Shown here: piece after piece, positions 8,474-17,315 of the stretch
Position numbering within the stretch: the stretch's first letter is position 1
Layout: each line of letters starts with the position of its first letter
From: Flavobacteriaceae bacterium CG2_30_34_30
Lineage (GTDB): Bacteria > Bacteroidota > Bacteroidia > Flavobacteriales > Flavobacteriaceae
DNA length: 35,332 nt
Direction: 5' to 3'
NCBI GenBank assembly: GCA_001873105.1
Contig: MNYN01000065.1
Coordinates: 1-35,332, forward strand
Notes under the pieces: model-generated
Told to the model about the DNA's origin: nothing
What the model saw: only the letters and a program-made list of their open reading frames with translations
Databases searched by the model: none
Program-made: the position numbers and the translations under genes

Positions 8474-9106
8474 ATGAAAAAAATATTTTTCTTAATAGGA
8501 TTGTTTCTCCTTCCTCTTTTAATGCAAGCACAAACAATAAAAGATGTTGATTTTATTGCTCCCATTTTAGATGGATATGCAGCTGTTAAAAAAGGCAATC
8601 AGTGGGCATTTATGAATGCTCAGGGCAATATAGTGATTGATTTTAGAGACGACCTAGTAGCAAATGAAAAAGGAATTGCCGGTATAGATTTAGGAGTTTC
8701 CAGCCAAAGTTATCCCCTGATGTTAGAAAATAGAAGCATTATAAAAACTATGAAAGACGGAATTGCTTATTATGGGTTTATCAATTCCATTGGCAAAATA
8801 GCAATTCCTCCCATTTATTTAAACGTCACTAATTTTAAAAATGGATATGCCTTGGCATTACATCTTAATGAAATTGTTCTTGGTAGTAATGCTCCTTTAG
8901 GAAAAAGAGTAGTAACCTATGAGTATAATGTGGTTTTGATGGATACGAATGGAAATATAATAAAATATGTTACCGGACCATTTCCGATTTCACTTTCTAA
9001 AGAAAAATTGAAAGTTGCTCCCCCCATTTTTGCTAAAGACATTTCTGAAAATCTAATTGCGGTAAGAACCCCAAATGGCAAATGGGAAGTAATAAAAATT
9101 AAATAA
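8474..9106 (+). CDS. Secreted WG-repeat-like protein
   Basis: A clear signal peptide (residues 1-20, LLMQAQ) is followed by about 190 residues with WG-like repeats: YAAVKKGNQWAFMNAQGNIV, then YGFINSIGKIAIPPIY and a weaker NGYALALH / MDTNGNIIKYV unit. WG repeats form small beta modules and usually have no catalytic activity. The protein is likely periplasmic or surface associated. A near-match -7 box, TACATTTA at 8442-8449, lies 24 bases upstream. It is followed 23 bases later by the TerB-like gene and probably shares its transcript. Specific function not recognised. Confidence 0.75.
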   Translation: MKKIFFLIGLFLLPLLMQAQTIKDVDFIAPILDGYAAVKKGNQWAFMNAQGNIVIDFRDDLVANEKGIAGIDLGVSSQSYPLMLENRSIIKTMKDGIAYYGFINSIGKIAIPPIYLNVTNFKNGYALALHLNEIVLGSNAPLGKRVVTYEYNVVLMDTNGNIIKYVTGPFPISLSKEKLKVAPPIFAKDISENLIAVRTPNGKWEVIKIK

Positions 9107-9129
9107 ATTTTTATAAAAAATTAAAGACT

Positions 9130-9531
9130 ATGCCTTATTCTAAAAAAATTCAAAAATTCTATCAAAATCTAGGAAAACTGTTTTATGCTATCGCCGCAAT
9201 TGACAATACCATCCGAGAAGAAGAAGTACAAATGCTAAAAAATATTATTAAAGATAAGTGGCTTCCGCTAGATGATTTTAGTGATACGCATGGTACCGAT
9301 TCTGCATACCAAATTGAAATTGTATTTGATTGGCTTGAGGAACAACAAGCAGAACCTAATCGTTGCTTTGATGCATTTAAAGAGTTTAAAAAAGAGCACG
9401 ATTCTTTATTTCCTATTGCAATTAAAGAACTTATTTGGAATACAGCAGAAGCAATTGCAAGCTCCTTTGCCGGAAAAAACAAATCAGAAGTGATACTTCT
9501 CGCTAAATTAAAGTTGCTTCTTAAAGAGTAA
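9130..9531 (+). CDS. TerB-like small helical protein
   Basis: This 133-residue soluble protein is predicted to be all helical. The segment LGKLFYAIAAIDNTIREEEVQMLKNII resembles the repeat of TerB-family (tellurite-resistance) proteins, with its I-A-x-x-D-x-x-I-x-x-x-E pattern. TerB proteins are thought to be metal-binding or membrane-linked stress proteins, but their function is not settled. Neither terC nor terZ-like genes are nearby, so a tellurite role cannot be claimed. It sits between a WG-repeat protein and a P-type ATPase on the same strand, with a 64-base gap before the ATPase ATG. Confidence 0.6.
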   Translation: MPYSKKIQKFYQNLGKLFYAIAAIDNTIREEEVQMLKNIIKDKWLPLDDFSDTHGTDSAYQIEIVFDWLEEQQAEPNRCFDAFKEFKKEHDSLFPIAIKELIWNTAEAIASSFAGKNKSEVILLAKLKLLLKE

Positions 9532-9595
9532 TCTAGAAACCATAGGGTTCACTTTTTTTACATTTTTCATCCTTTTTTATTTGTTTTATTTAATA

Positions 9596-12112
9596 ATGAA
9601 TGATATCCCAATAAACTTTAGTGGTCTTAGTGATGCAGAAGTTATTTCCTCTCGTGAAAAATATGGGTGGAATGCTATGGAACATTTAAAAAAAGGATTT
9701 TTTTGGTCTAGTGCAAAAGAAATTGTATTTGAACCTATGTTTCTTTTATTAGTTGCTACTTCCACCATATACTTTATTTTAGGGGAATATACCGAAGGTT
9801 TTTTTTTGCTAGGTGCCATTTTACTTATATCAACTATTTCTTTTTTTCAAAATGCTAGAAGCAGAAATGCTTTGGATGCATTAAAGGAATATACCCAAAC
9901 TCTTTCCAAAGTTATTAGAAATAAGAAGGTCGTAAAAATCCCATCAGAAGAAATTGTACTAGGTGATTTTGTATTGGTTCAAGAAGGTGAAATGGTTACT
10001 GCCGATGGAATAGTGGTGCAGCAAAATGATTTTTCTGTCAATGAGTCTATATTAACAGGAGAAGCATTTGCTGTAACTAAACTTTTGGAAGATACCGAAA
10101 AAAATCAAGTTTATCAGGGTACAGCAGTGGTTTCAGGTCAATGTATTTTTCAAGTAACTGCTATTGGTAAGTATACAAAGTTTGGTGAAATAAACACCTC
10201 TTTAGGGAAAATTGAAAAAATAAAATCGCCATTACAATTTCAAATTAACCTCTTTGTAAAGCAAATGGCTATTTGGGGAGCCCTTGTTTTTTTAGTGATA
10301 TGGGGAATTAGTTTTTATAATTCGGGGGATATATTAGATAGTTTATTACGTGGTTTAACCATAGCAATGTCGGTTTTACCGGAAGAAATTCCTGTTGCTT
10401 TTGCAACTTTTATGGCGTTAGGAGCATACCGTCTGATGCAATTAGGCATTATAGTAAAACACACGCAGACTATTGAAACCCTTGGCTCTGCTACAGTTAT
10501 TTGTACCGATAAAACTGGTACTATTACCCAAAACAAAATGCAACTTTTTAAAATTTACGATTTTAAAAAGGATGTCATTTCAGAAAAATCATCATGGAAA
10601 TCACCCGAAAATTTACATATACTTACCACAGCCATGTGGGCAAGTGAAATGATTCCATTTGATCCTATGGAGAAATCTTTACATCATTTTTATCAAGAAT
10701 TGGTTCAAAAAGATGAACGTCCTTTCTTTAAAATGGTACATGAATATCCGTTGGGTGGCACCCCACCTATGATGACTCATTTGTTTGAAAATGTAAAAGG
10801 AAAACGCATCATAGCAGTAAAAGGAGCACCCGAAGCGGTTATTTTGCATTCCAATTTAAAGAAAACAGAAAAAAATAAATTGCTAGCAATTACAGATAAA
10901 CTCGCATCAGAAGGACTTCGGGTTCTAGCCGTGGCTGAAGCATCATTTTCGGGAAGTAATTTTCCAAAGACACAAGAAGAATTTGAATTTCAGTTTCTAG
11001 GATGCATTGCATTTTATGACCCACCAAAAGAAAACATAGTTACTACTTTAAAGCAGTTATATGACGCAGGTATTGATATAAAAATAATATCTGGAGATAA
11101 TGCTATAACTACCAAAGCTATTGCAGAGCAGGTCAAATTTAAAAATGAGGCTCCTATTGTTACTGGGAATCAATTGCAACAACTAAGTGAGGAAGAATTT
11201 GACGAAAAAGTAAGACAAACAAAGATATTTACTAGGATTTTTCCAGAAGTAAAGCTGCGGATTATAAATAGTTTAAAAAAACAAAATCAAATTGTAGGAA
11301 TGACAGGTGATGGCGTTAATGATGCTCCTGCTTTAAAAGCTTCTCACATAGGTATTGCTATGGGACAACGCGGCTCTGATGTTGCAAAAGAAGCTGCTTC
11401 TTTAATCTTGTCTGATGATGATTTTGGACATATGGTGGACGCAGTGGCCATGGGAAGAAAAATTTATTTAAATCTTAAAAAAGCTATTCAATATATTATT
11501 TCTATCCATATTCCTATAATTCTAACGGTTGCTTTACCGCTTATTTTAGGGTGGATATATCCGGTTATTTTTACGCCAATTCACGTGATTTTTTTAGAAT
11601 TGATTATGGGTCCCACTTGTTCCATAATCTATGAAAATGAACCTTTAGAAAAAAATAGCATGCAAAAACCGCCTAGGGCATTGGAAACTACTTTTTTAAA
11701 TTGGAAGGAGCTTTTTATTAGCATTATTCAAGGATTAGTTATTACTGCAGGCTGCTTAATTGCATATCAATATTCCACACAAAATGCCTATAGTGAAAAT
11801 ATTACACGATCAATGGTTTTTGGCACCTTACTCCTTTCTAATATTTTTTTAACCCTTGTAAATAGGTCGTTTTATTATTCCGTGTGGAGCACATTTCAAT
11901 ATAAAAACCGTTTGATTTGGATCATTATCTCTATTACTTTTGGGTTTTTATTATTGTTGCTATATCAGCCTACAATTGCTGCGTTCTTTAAATTAGAAGC
12001 TTTAAATCTATTTCAATTTTTAGTGATTTTTATCCTAGCATTTGTTGCTGTTCTTTGGTTTGAAATTTATAAATGGATATTACGATTGCAAAATATAAAA
12101 AGTGCTTTGTGA
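9596..12112 (+). CDS. Cation-translocating P-type ATPase (P2-like, substrate unknown)
   Basis: This is a complete P-type ATPase of about 838 residues. It has an N-terminal cation-ATPase domain (LSDAEVISSREKYGWNAM), an actuator loop with LTGEAF (the family TGES has Ala for Ser, Glu kept), the M4 motif SVLPEEIPVAF, the phosphorylation site CTDKTGTIT, ISGDN, and the hinge MTGDGVNDAPALK. C-terminal helices include ELIMGPTCSIIYENEP in M6. The PEEIP/PTCS combination differs from SERCA-type Ca pumps (PEGLP) and from soft-metal CPx pumps; there are no N-terminal metal-binding CxxC domains. The ion is therefore not assigned. I chose the ATG at 9596 over TTG 9581, which encodes unrelated residues. TACATTTT at 9559-9566 may be its -7 box. 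Confidence 0.9.
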   Translation: MNDIPINFSGLSDAEVISSREKYGWNAMEHLKKGFFWSSAKEIVFEPMFLLLVATSTIYFILGEYTEGFFLLGAILLISTISFFQNARSRNALDALKEYTQTLSKVIRNKKVVKIPSEEIVLGDFVLVQEGEMVTADGIVVQQNDFSVNESILTGEAFAVTKLLEDTEKNQVYQGTAVVSGQCIFQVTAIGKYTKFGEINTSLGKIEKIKSPLQFQINLFVKQMAIWGALVFLVIWGISFYNSGDILDSLLRGLTIAMSVLPEEIPVAFATFMALGAYRLMQLGIIVKHTQTIETLGSATVICTDKTGTITQNKMQLFKIYDFKKDVISEKSSWKSPENLHILTTAMWASEMIPFDPMEKSLHHFYQELVQKDERPFFKMVHEYPLGGTPPMMTHLFENVKGKRIIAVKGAPEAVILHSNLKKTEKNKLLAITDKLASEGLRVLAVAEASFSGSNFPKTQEEFEFQFLGCIAFYDPPKENIVTTLKQLYDAGIDIKIISGDNAITTKAIAEQVKFKNEAPIVTGNQLQQLSEEEFDEKVRQTKIFTRIFPEVKLRIINSLKKQNQIVGMTGDGVNDAPALKASHIGIAMGQRGSDVAKEAASLILSDDDFGHMVDAVAMGRKIYLNLKKAIQYIISIHIPIILTVALPLILGWIYPVIFTPIHVIFLELIMGPTCSIIYENEPLEKNSMQKPPRALETTFLNWKELFISIIQGLVITAGCLIAYQYSTQNAYSENITRSMVFGTLLLSNIFLTLVNRSFYYSVWSTFQYKNRLIWIIISITFGFLLLLLYQPTIAAFFKLEALNLFQFLVIFILAFVAVLWFEIYKWILRLQNIKSAL

Positions 12113-12151
12113 ATTTTAAAGGTATTAAGGCAATTTGAAAATAGTATAGAT

Positions 12152-12898
12152 ATGAAAAAGTCGGAAAAAATACTTCCTATTCTTAGTGAAGAAAAAAGCT
12201 TTTTATCTGGACCAAGATCTCGTCTTCGGGAATTTTTTTTTACAATACGAGTAGTTTGGAGTTTTATAAGAGGATTTCAAAAAATGCACTTTTTAGGGCC
12301 TTGTGTCACCGTTTTTGGTTCGGCGCGATTTGAGGCAGATTCTCTGTATTACCAGCAAGCCGAACAAGTAGGAGCAGCGGTTGCAAAACTTGGTTTTACA
12401 ATAATGACAGGTGGTGGACCCGGAATCATGGAAGCCGCAAATAAAGGCGCTTATGAAGCTGGGGGCTACTCCGTGGGTTGCAATATTGTGTTGCCTTTTG
12501 AACAAGTGCCTAATCCATATTTACATAAATGGATTACCATTCCTTACTTTTTTGTTAGAAAAGTTTTGCTTGTAAAGTATTCGTATGCATTTGTTGTAAT
12601 GCCAGGAGGAATTGGCACTTTAGATGAGTTTTTCGAATCTCTTTTACTTATTCAAACCAAAATCATTCATCAATTCCCGGTTATACTTTTTGGAACGGAG
12701 TATTATAAAGATTTGATTGCACAGCTCGAAAAGATGAAACAACAAAAAAGTATTGACAATTTAGATCTAGAAAACCTATTAATTACCGATTCTGTTGAGG
12801 AAATGATAGCGTACTTAAAAACCAATGCTATTAAAAAATTTGGGTTGGTAAAAAAAGTATCAAAACCAAAATGGTGGTTAGGAGAGTCCAAAGTTTAA
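12152..12898 (+). CDS. LOG family nucleotide phosphoribohydrolase
   Basis: This Rossmann-fold protein belongs to the LOG (lysine decarboxylase-like, TIGR00730) group, whose characterised members hydrolyse nucleoside 5'-monophosphates such as cytokinin ribotides to base plus ribose phosphate. Diagnostic motifs are VFGSARF, TGGGPGIMEAANKGA and PGGIGTLDEFFE, the last carrying the conserved catalytic residues. The N-terminal extension of about 45 residues with IRVVWSFIRGFQKMHFLG is typical of the longer bacterial subgroup. It starts 39 bases after the P-type ATPase stop and is likely in the same operon. It is convergent, with a 3-base gap, with the next gene. Confidence 0.88.
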   Translation: MKKSEKILPILSEEKSFLSGPRSRLREFFFTIRVVWSFIRGFQKMHFLGPCVTVFGSARFEADSLYYQQAEQVGAAVAKLGFTIMTGGGPGIMEAANKGAYEAGGYSVGCNIVLPFEQVPNPYLHKWITIPYFFVRKVLLVKYSYAFVVMPGGIGTLDEFFESLLLIQTKIIHQFPVILFGTEYYKDLIAQLEKMKQQKSIDNLDLENLLITDSVEEMIAYLKTNAIKKFGLVKKVSKPKWWLGESKV

Positions 12899-12901
12899 GC
12901 T

Positions 12902-13402
12902 TTATTGATTTTTGAATCCAACTTTGCTTTTAGCTAAAGGAACTTCCCATTGTATCATTTGTTTTAAAAATTCATCCACTTTTTCGACTATTAATTTTTC
13001 TGTAATTTCCTTAGGTGTAAAAATGCCTAGGTCTTCAATTTCATTTTCTAAAGGAACTGTATTTTCAACTATAGGAAATAACACAAATACATTTATATCG
13101 CCATTGTGCAGTTGTGAAAATACCAGTGAGCCTCCTTGTAAAAATTGAAAGGAGGGAATACCATTAGCCATTTCCATAAGTTCCGGCGGAAAGGAATCAA
13201 AATTTATATTAATAGCTTCATTAGTATGAATCCATTTTAATTCTTGCACTTTCCAACCTACTAGATAGGTGTTTTCTACTTTCTTTAAGGTTTGAAAAAT
13301 TTGAGTTTTTATTTTAGTATCCCACAAAATACGTTTTTCAATTACGGTTTGTATGGATGTTTTGTATTCGTTTATTCGTTCTTCCAGATGTTCTATTTTC
13401 AT
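12902..13402 (-). CDS. Uncharacterised cytoplasmic protein, 166 aa
   Basis: I do not recognise this protein. It has no signal peptide or membrane segment. The N-terminal 45 residues look like a charged helix or coiled coil (HLEERINEYKTSIQTVIEKR). The middle is a mixed alpha/beta region (SFPPELMEMANGIPSFQFLQGGSLVFSQLHNGDINVFVLFP), and the C terminus is helical and acidic. It is read toward the LOG gene, leaving only 3 bases between the stops. It precedes nothing on its own strand and lies downstream of the MCE transporter operon, 67 bases after the MlaD-like stop, so it could be a fourth gene of that operon. Codon use looks native. Confidence 0.65.
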   Translation of the reverse strand: MKIEHLEERINEYKTSIQTVIEKRILWDTKIKTQIFQTLKKVENTYLVGWKVQELKWIHTNEAININFDSFPPELMEMANGIPSFQFLQGGSLVFSQLHNGDINVFVLFPIVENTVPLENEIEDLGIFTPKEITEKLIVEKVDEFLKQMIQWEVPLAKSKVGFKNQ

Positions 13403-13469
13403 GACAATAATGGGGTAGTAGTTTTCTAGGTATTTCTATTTTTCGTTAAAACCCTCAAAAAAAAAGTTA

Positions 13470-14453
13470 TCAATTTTTTTCATCTTTAGCATTTTCTCGT
13501 TCTAGTTTTCTAAAATACCTTCTAAAAAGGAAGTTATGTTTAAGAGCTTCCATGTTTTCGTTTAGTTTTTCGGTGGCTTGATCTATATTTTTCATAGAAC
13601 TGTCCAGATGATTAACAAAAATGGTATCATTCATTACATAGTTTAATGCCCCCTCATTGTTTTTGAGCTCTTTAGAAAATGCATTAAAATTTGCCGTAAT
13701 TTCATTAATTTCAATAGCCGACTGGTTTAAGCTTTCTATTAAAAACGACATTTTTTTAGCAGAGATTGTATCATTAAGCAGCACACCTGCAACACTATTT
13801 TTTATATCAATAGCATCTATCATTTTATTTAATTTGGTAACCGTTTGTAGAGCCGATTTACTTATTAATTGCAGGGTACTAATACTTTGTTTAATTTCGG
13901 TAGCCATCGTTTCATCTTTAATTAAAGCCCCTAAAAGTCCTTCACCTTTGTTGATGGCATTGGTTATTTTTAGTAAATCAGCAGTAAGTAATGCTGCATT
14001 TTCATTAGTGGTATTCAGTGTGGTTAACATATCGGCGGTTGCAATTTTACTTATGGATTTTATGGTGTCACCTAATTGAATATGTTCTGATGCACTTTCC
14101 TCACCGGGAAGAATATTTACAATCATACTACCAACAAGCCCATCGGAACTTATTGTGGCAAGTGCATTTTTTTTAATTAAAGTCAAAGTTTTATTTTGGA
14201 TGATCATGTCTACACAAATTGCAGTATCATTTAAGATGGAAATATTTTTCACGGTTCCAACGTTTACTCCTGAAAAGCGAACATTATTGCCTAGTTGTAA
14301 ACCGTTTACATTTTTAAAAACAGAGCTTATTTGCGTAGTATTTCCAAACAAATTTTGCTGTTTTCCTATGTAGTAAACTGCAATTACAAAAATTAGTAGT
14401 CCAAGGATTACGAAAATTCCTAATTGCAGGTTTTGAGTGTTTGTTTTTTTCAT
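13470..14453 (-). CDS. MlaD-family MCE domain lipid-transport protein
   Basis: An N-terminal membrane anchor (about residues 11-31, LGIFVILGLLIFVIAVYYIG) is followed by one MCE domain at about 38-118, with SVFKNVNGLQLGNNVRFSGV and VGSMIVNILPG as typical strands. The rest is long helical sequence with many Asn/Ile/Leu heptads, as in other Bacteroidota MlaD proteins, ending in a basic tail. MCE proteins bind and shuttle phospholipids between inner and outer membrane. It starts 7 bases after the ATPase gene and is the third gene of a permease-ATPase-MCE operon. No MlaB STAS protein or MlaC is found here, which is usual for this group. Confidence 0.9.
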   Translation of the reverse strand: MKKTNTQNLQLGIFVILGLLIFVIAVYYIGKQQNLFGNTTQISSVFKNVNGLQLGNNVRFSGVNVGTVKNISILNDTAICVDMIIQNKTLTLIKKNALATISSDGLVGSMIVNILPGEESASEHIQLGDTIKSISKIATADMLTTLNTTNENAALLTADLLKITNAINKGEGLLGALIKDETMATEIKQSISTLQLISKSALQTVTKLNKMIDAIDIKNSVAGVLLNDTISAKKMSFLIESLNQSAIEINEITANFNAFSKELKNNEGALNYVMNDTIFVNHLDSSMKNIDQATEKLNENMEALKHNFLFRRYFRKLERENAKDEKN

Positions 14454-14460
14454 TGTGTAT

Positions 14461-15225
14461 TTATTTAAAAAAGGCTTTAATTTTTGGGTCGTTTGATGAG
14501 CTCAGCTCGGTAAAAGTGCCTTCCGCATAATTAATTCCATCTAATAATAATAGCATTCTATTCGATATTACTCTAGCACAATCTACATCGTGGGTAATAA
14601 TTAGGGATGAAGTTTTAAATTTTTCTTGTATCTTTAGTATCAACAAGATGATTTCTTTGGCGGTAATTGGGTCTAAACCCGTTGTTGGTTCGTCATAAAA
14701 AATAATTTTTGGTTTCAGAATTAGAGCTCTTGCTAAAGCTATTCTTCGTTGCATACCGCCTGAAAGCTCTTCCGGCATCCAATCTACTGTATGTGTCAGG
14801 CCAACGTTTTCAAGGGCTTCCATAACTAATGTATCGGTTTCTTCTTCGGTTAGTTTTTTAGAATGTCTTCGCAACGGAAACTCTAAATTTTCTCTAACCG
14901 TCATCGAGTCATATAATGCGCTTCCTTGAAAAAGAAAACCAACGTTTGTTCGTAAATCATTCATTTCAGAATGATTGAGTTTTGAAATATCTTGCCCTAA
15001 TAATTCAACACTTCCACTATCGGGGGGCATTAACCCAACTAAACATTTAATCAATACAGATTTTCCGGAACCGGATTTACCCATTAGCACCAAATTTTCA
15101 CCTTCAAATAATGAAAGGTTAAACCCATTTAAGACTTTGTTATCCCCAAAGCCTTTAAATAAGTCTTTCACTAAAAGAACTTCTTTATTTGATTTAGAAT
15201 TCATTATTTTATTTGCTAAGTCCAT
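14461..15225 (-). CDS. MCE-transporter ABC ATPase (MlaF-like)
   Basis: ABC ATPase with all motifs: Walker A GKSGSGKSVLIK near residue 53, Q-loop FLFQGSAL, signature LSGGMQRRIALARAL, Walker B IIFYDEPTTGLDP and the H-loop IITHD. The SGGM form of the signature and the neighbouring MlaE and MlaD genes place it with the MlaF group, which powers phospholipid movement. It starts 2 bases after the permease stop. The first ATG at 15225 gives a short extension; an internal ATG at codon 8 is a possible alternative. Confidence 0.92.
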   Translation of the reverse strand: MDLANKIMNSKSNKEVLLVKDLFKGFGDNKVLNGFNLSLFEGENLVLMGKSGSGKSVLIKCLVGLMPPDSGSVELLGQDISKLNHSEMNDLRTNVGFLFQGSALYDSMTVRENLEFPLRRHSKKLTEEETDTLVMEALENVGLTHTVDWMPEELSGGMQRRIALARALILKPKIIFYDEPTTGLDPITAKEIILLILKIQEKFKTSSLIITHDVDCARVISNRMLLLLDGINYAEGTFTELSSSNDPKIKAFFK

Positions 15226-15227
15226 GG

Positions 15228-16004
15228 TTAAACAAAAATATCGGTTACAAAAACAGCAATAAAGTCAATGATAAACAATAGCATAGAAGTATAAACGACA
15301 GCAGAGTTTGACGCTTTTCCTACGCCGGCGGTTCCTTTTTTACTGGTATATCCTTTAAAACAACCCACAAGACCTATGGCAAATCCAAAAAAGAAGGTTT
15401 TTATAGTAGCTGGAAATATATCACTAAATGTTAATGCTTCAAAAACCTGATTAAAATACAACACAAAGGAAACACTACCTTTCATGTTTTCTACTATTGC
15501 AGAGCCTATTAACGCAATAAAATCGCCAAAAATAACTAAAAGAGGAAGCATTAATGTTGCAGCTAAAATGCGCGTTACCACTAAATATTTAAAAGGATTA
15601 GTTCCAGAAACTTCCATGGCATCAATTTGTTCTGTAACACGCATTGAGCCAATTTCGGCACCTATACTCGATCCAATTCTACCGGCGCAAATTAAAGCGA
15701 TAATTACAGGACCAATTTCTCTTACTATAGAAATACTAATCATGGAAGGCATCCAAGCAACAGCACCAAAATCCATCAATGTGGGTCTGGTTTGTAGGGT
15801 AAAAACAATGCCTAGTATTAACCCGGTGACACCCACTAAAAAAAGTGATTTATTTCCCATCACATAGCACTGGTTGAGCAATTCTTTAAACTCAAATGGC
15901 TTTGTGAAGAGTTCTTTAAAAAATCGTAAGGAAAAAAAAGACATTTCTCCAATTTCCATAAAAAAGGAAGCAATGTTTTGTTTCAGAGAAAGTAAATATG
16001 CCAT
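15228..16004 (-). CDS. MCE-transporter permease (MlaE-like)
   Basis: This integral membrane protein of the MlaE/permease family has about five to six membrane helices. Family marks are the segment VGVTGLILGIVFTLQTRPTL, VREIGPVIIALICAGRIGSSIGAEIGSM (the conserved coupling region), and RVTEQIDAMEVSGTNPFKYLVVTR. It forms the channel of the MlaFE-D-like lipid transporter. It is the first gene of the three-gene operon and is divergent from the DUF302 operon. A -7 box sits about 22 bases upstream of the ATG. Confidence 0.92.
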   Translation of the reverse strand: MAYLLSLKQNIASFFMEIGEMSFFSLRFFKELFTKPFEFKELLNQCYVMGNKSLFLVGVTGLILGIVFTLQTRPTLMDFGAVAWMPSMISISIVREIGPVIIALICAGRIGSSIGAEIGSMRVTEQIDAMEVSGTNPFKYLVVTRILAATLMLPLLVIFGDFIALIGSAIVENMKGSVSFVLYFNQVFEALTFSDIFPATIKTFFFGFAIGLVGCFKGYTSKKGTAGVGKASNSAVVYTSMLLFIIDFIAVFVTDIFV

Positions 16005-16026
16005 GTCTTTTTTGTTTTGTCCTAAT

Positions 16027-16034
16027 CAAAGTTA
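16027..16034 (-). promoter_or_regulatory. -7 promoter box for the Mla operon
   Basis: The minus strand reads TAACTTTG, a full TAnnTTTG match, 22 bases upstream of the permease ATG. No clear -33 TTG. Confidence 0.5.
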
Positions 16035-16114
16035 GTAATTTAAGTACAGATTAAAATGATAATAGTCAGCTATTAAATGATGAATTTTTCTAAAAAAAAT
16101 AGTACTTTAATTTA

Positions 16115-16122
16115 TACTTTTG
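16115..16122 (+). promoter_or_regulatory. -7 promoter box for the DUF302-rhodanese operon
   Basis: TACTTTTG matches TAnnTTTG and lies 73 bases upstream of the ATG at 16196. The leader is then A/T-rich, ending in an A-rich stretch just before the ATG, as is common in this phylum. Confidence 0.45.
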
Positions 16123-16195
16123 TAACTTATGTTGCTGATGTTAGTTCTTTTTTAGCAGACTTTTGTAATCAATTAATAAATAAAAAAATAAAACA

Positions 16196-16585
16196 ATGAG
16201 CTATTATTTTTCAAAAACAGTAAGCTATAGTTTTGATCAAGCTATCGAAAAAATTACTGAGGAATTAAAAAAAGAAGGTTTTGGAATACTTACTGAAATA
16301 GATGTAAAAGAAACGTTCAAAAAAAAGTTAGACGTTAACTTTCGTAATTATAAAATACTTGGAGCTTGTAACCCACATTTTGCATTGGAAGCCATACAAT
16401 CAGAGCCAAATATTGGTGCGATGCTTCCGTGTAATGTTATTGTGCAGGAACTGGATAATGGGAAGGTAGAAGTGTGTGCTGTAGATCCTGTTTCTTCTAT
16501 GATGGCAGTAAAGAACGATTCTTTAGGCACCATTGCAAATCAGGTTAGAGAAAAACTTCGTAAAGTGATAGCAAACTTAACCTAG
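16196..16585 (+). CDS. DUF302 domain protein
   Basis: This is a 129-residue single-domain DUF302 protein. Characteristic parts are the N-terminal YYFSKTVSYSFDQAIEKITEEL, GFGILTEIDVKETFKKKL, the YKILGACNPHFALEAIQ segment with the conserved Cys-Asn-Pro, and IGAMLPCNVIVQEL with a second conserved Cys. The structure is a small alpha-beta fold of unknown activity. No signal peptide is seen. It is the first gene of a tight operon with two rhodaneses (9-base gap), a pairing that suggests a role in sulfur or thiol stress; this is inference. Confidence 0.9.
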   Translation: MSYYFSKTVSYSFDQAIEKITEELKKEGFGILTEIDVKETFKKKLDVNFRNYKILGACNPHFALEAIQSEPNIGAMLPCNVIVQELDNGKVEVCAVDPVSSMMAVKNDSLGTIANQVREKLRKVIANLT

Positions 16586-16594
16586 GAGAAAATA

Positions 16595-16879
16595 ATGGAT
16601 ATAGAAAAATTAATAAAAGATAAACAAGCAGTGATTGTTGATGTTCGCACAACCAATGAATTTAGTGGAGGTCATGTGGTAGATTCTATAAACATTCCGC
16701 TTCAAGAAATTGGCATGCGGTTAGATGAAATTAAAGAAATGAAAGAACCCTTAGTGTTGTGTTGTGCATCCGGAAATAGAAGTGGTATCGCTGCTCAATG
16801 GCTTTCCAGCCAAGGAGTTATGTGTTTTAATGGTGGCTCTTGGCTGGATGTAAACTTTTTTCAATCACAAATACTTTAA
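16595..16879 (+). CDS. Single-domain rhodanese-like sulfurtransferase
   Basis: A 94-residue single rhodanese domain with DVRTTNEFSGGHVVDSINIPL and the active loop C57-A-S-G-N-R-S (LVLCCASGNRSG). The catalytic Cys is preceded by another Cys. No signal peptide, so it is cytoplasmic. It probably carries a persulfide, moving sulfane sulfur between donor and acceptor. The next rhodanese begins 2 bases after its final base. Confidence 0.92.
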   Translation: MDIEKLIKDKQAVIVDVRTTNEFSGGHVVDSINIPLQEIGMRLDEIKEMKEPLVLCCASGNRSGIAAQWLSSQGVMCFNGGSWLDVNFFQSQIL

Positions 16880-16880
16880 T

Positions 16881-17198
16881 ATGATTACAACGTTAAAAAA
16901 TATTTTTGGAATAGGTCCCAAAACCGATTATGCCTTGATGGTAAAACAAGGAGCTATTATTTTAGATGTTCGCACCAAAAGTGAATTTGAAGGTGGTCAT
17001 TTAAAAAATGCAATAAATATTCCACTGACTGATTTGCAAAGCAATCTTCATAAATTGAAGGATAAAAATAGCCCGATAATTGCCTGTTGTGCATCAGGAA
17101 TGCGAAGCGCTTCAGCAAAAAATATATTAAAATCTAGCGGATATCAGCAGGTTTATAATGGTGGTGGTTGGAATACTTTACAAAATAAAATAGGCTAG
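16881..17198 (+). CDS. Second single-domain rhodanese-like sulfurtransferase
   Basis: A 105-residue paralogue of the preceding protein. An N-terminal helix of about 20 residues precedes the domain (ILDVRTKSEFEGGHLKNAINIPL). The active loop is C70-A-S-G-M-R-S (ACCASGMRSA), again with a double Cys. Both catalytic loops are intact, so neither copy looks degenerate. The pair may have arisen by duplication, or serve donor and acceptor steps. The gene ends at the start of a repeat-rich gap. Confidence 0.92.
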   Translation: MITTLKNIFGIGPKTDYALMVKQGAIILDVRTKSEFEGGHLKNAINIPLTDLQSNLHKLKDKNSPIIACCASGMRSASAKNILKSSGYQQVYNGGGWNTLQNKIG

Positions 17199-17224
17199 CA
17201 TTGCAACTATTTATTTTATATTGA

Positions 17225-17282
17225 ATTTATTTTTATTTCTAATAAACCATCAAACATCATAAACATTTGACCCCGCTGGGGT
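17225..17282 (+). repeat. 58-bp direct repeat, copy 1
   Basis: The 58 bases are repeated at 17472-17529 with a single mismatch (C at 17276, T at 17523). The repeat ends in the palindrome ACCCCGCTGGGGT, a 5-bp stem with a 3-base loop. The flanks of the two copies differ, so the boundaries are sharp. Confidence 0.9.
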
Positions 17283-17315
17283 CGTATTTGGCTATGACTA
17301 TTTTCTATAAAGATT

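Noticed and set aside
16081..16195. Possible riboswitch in the leader of the DUF302 operon
   Set aside because: The leader is AT-rich with no strong conserved stems; only a promoter box can be supported.
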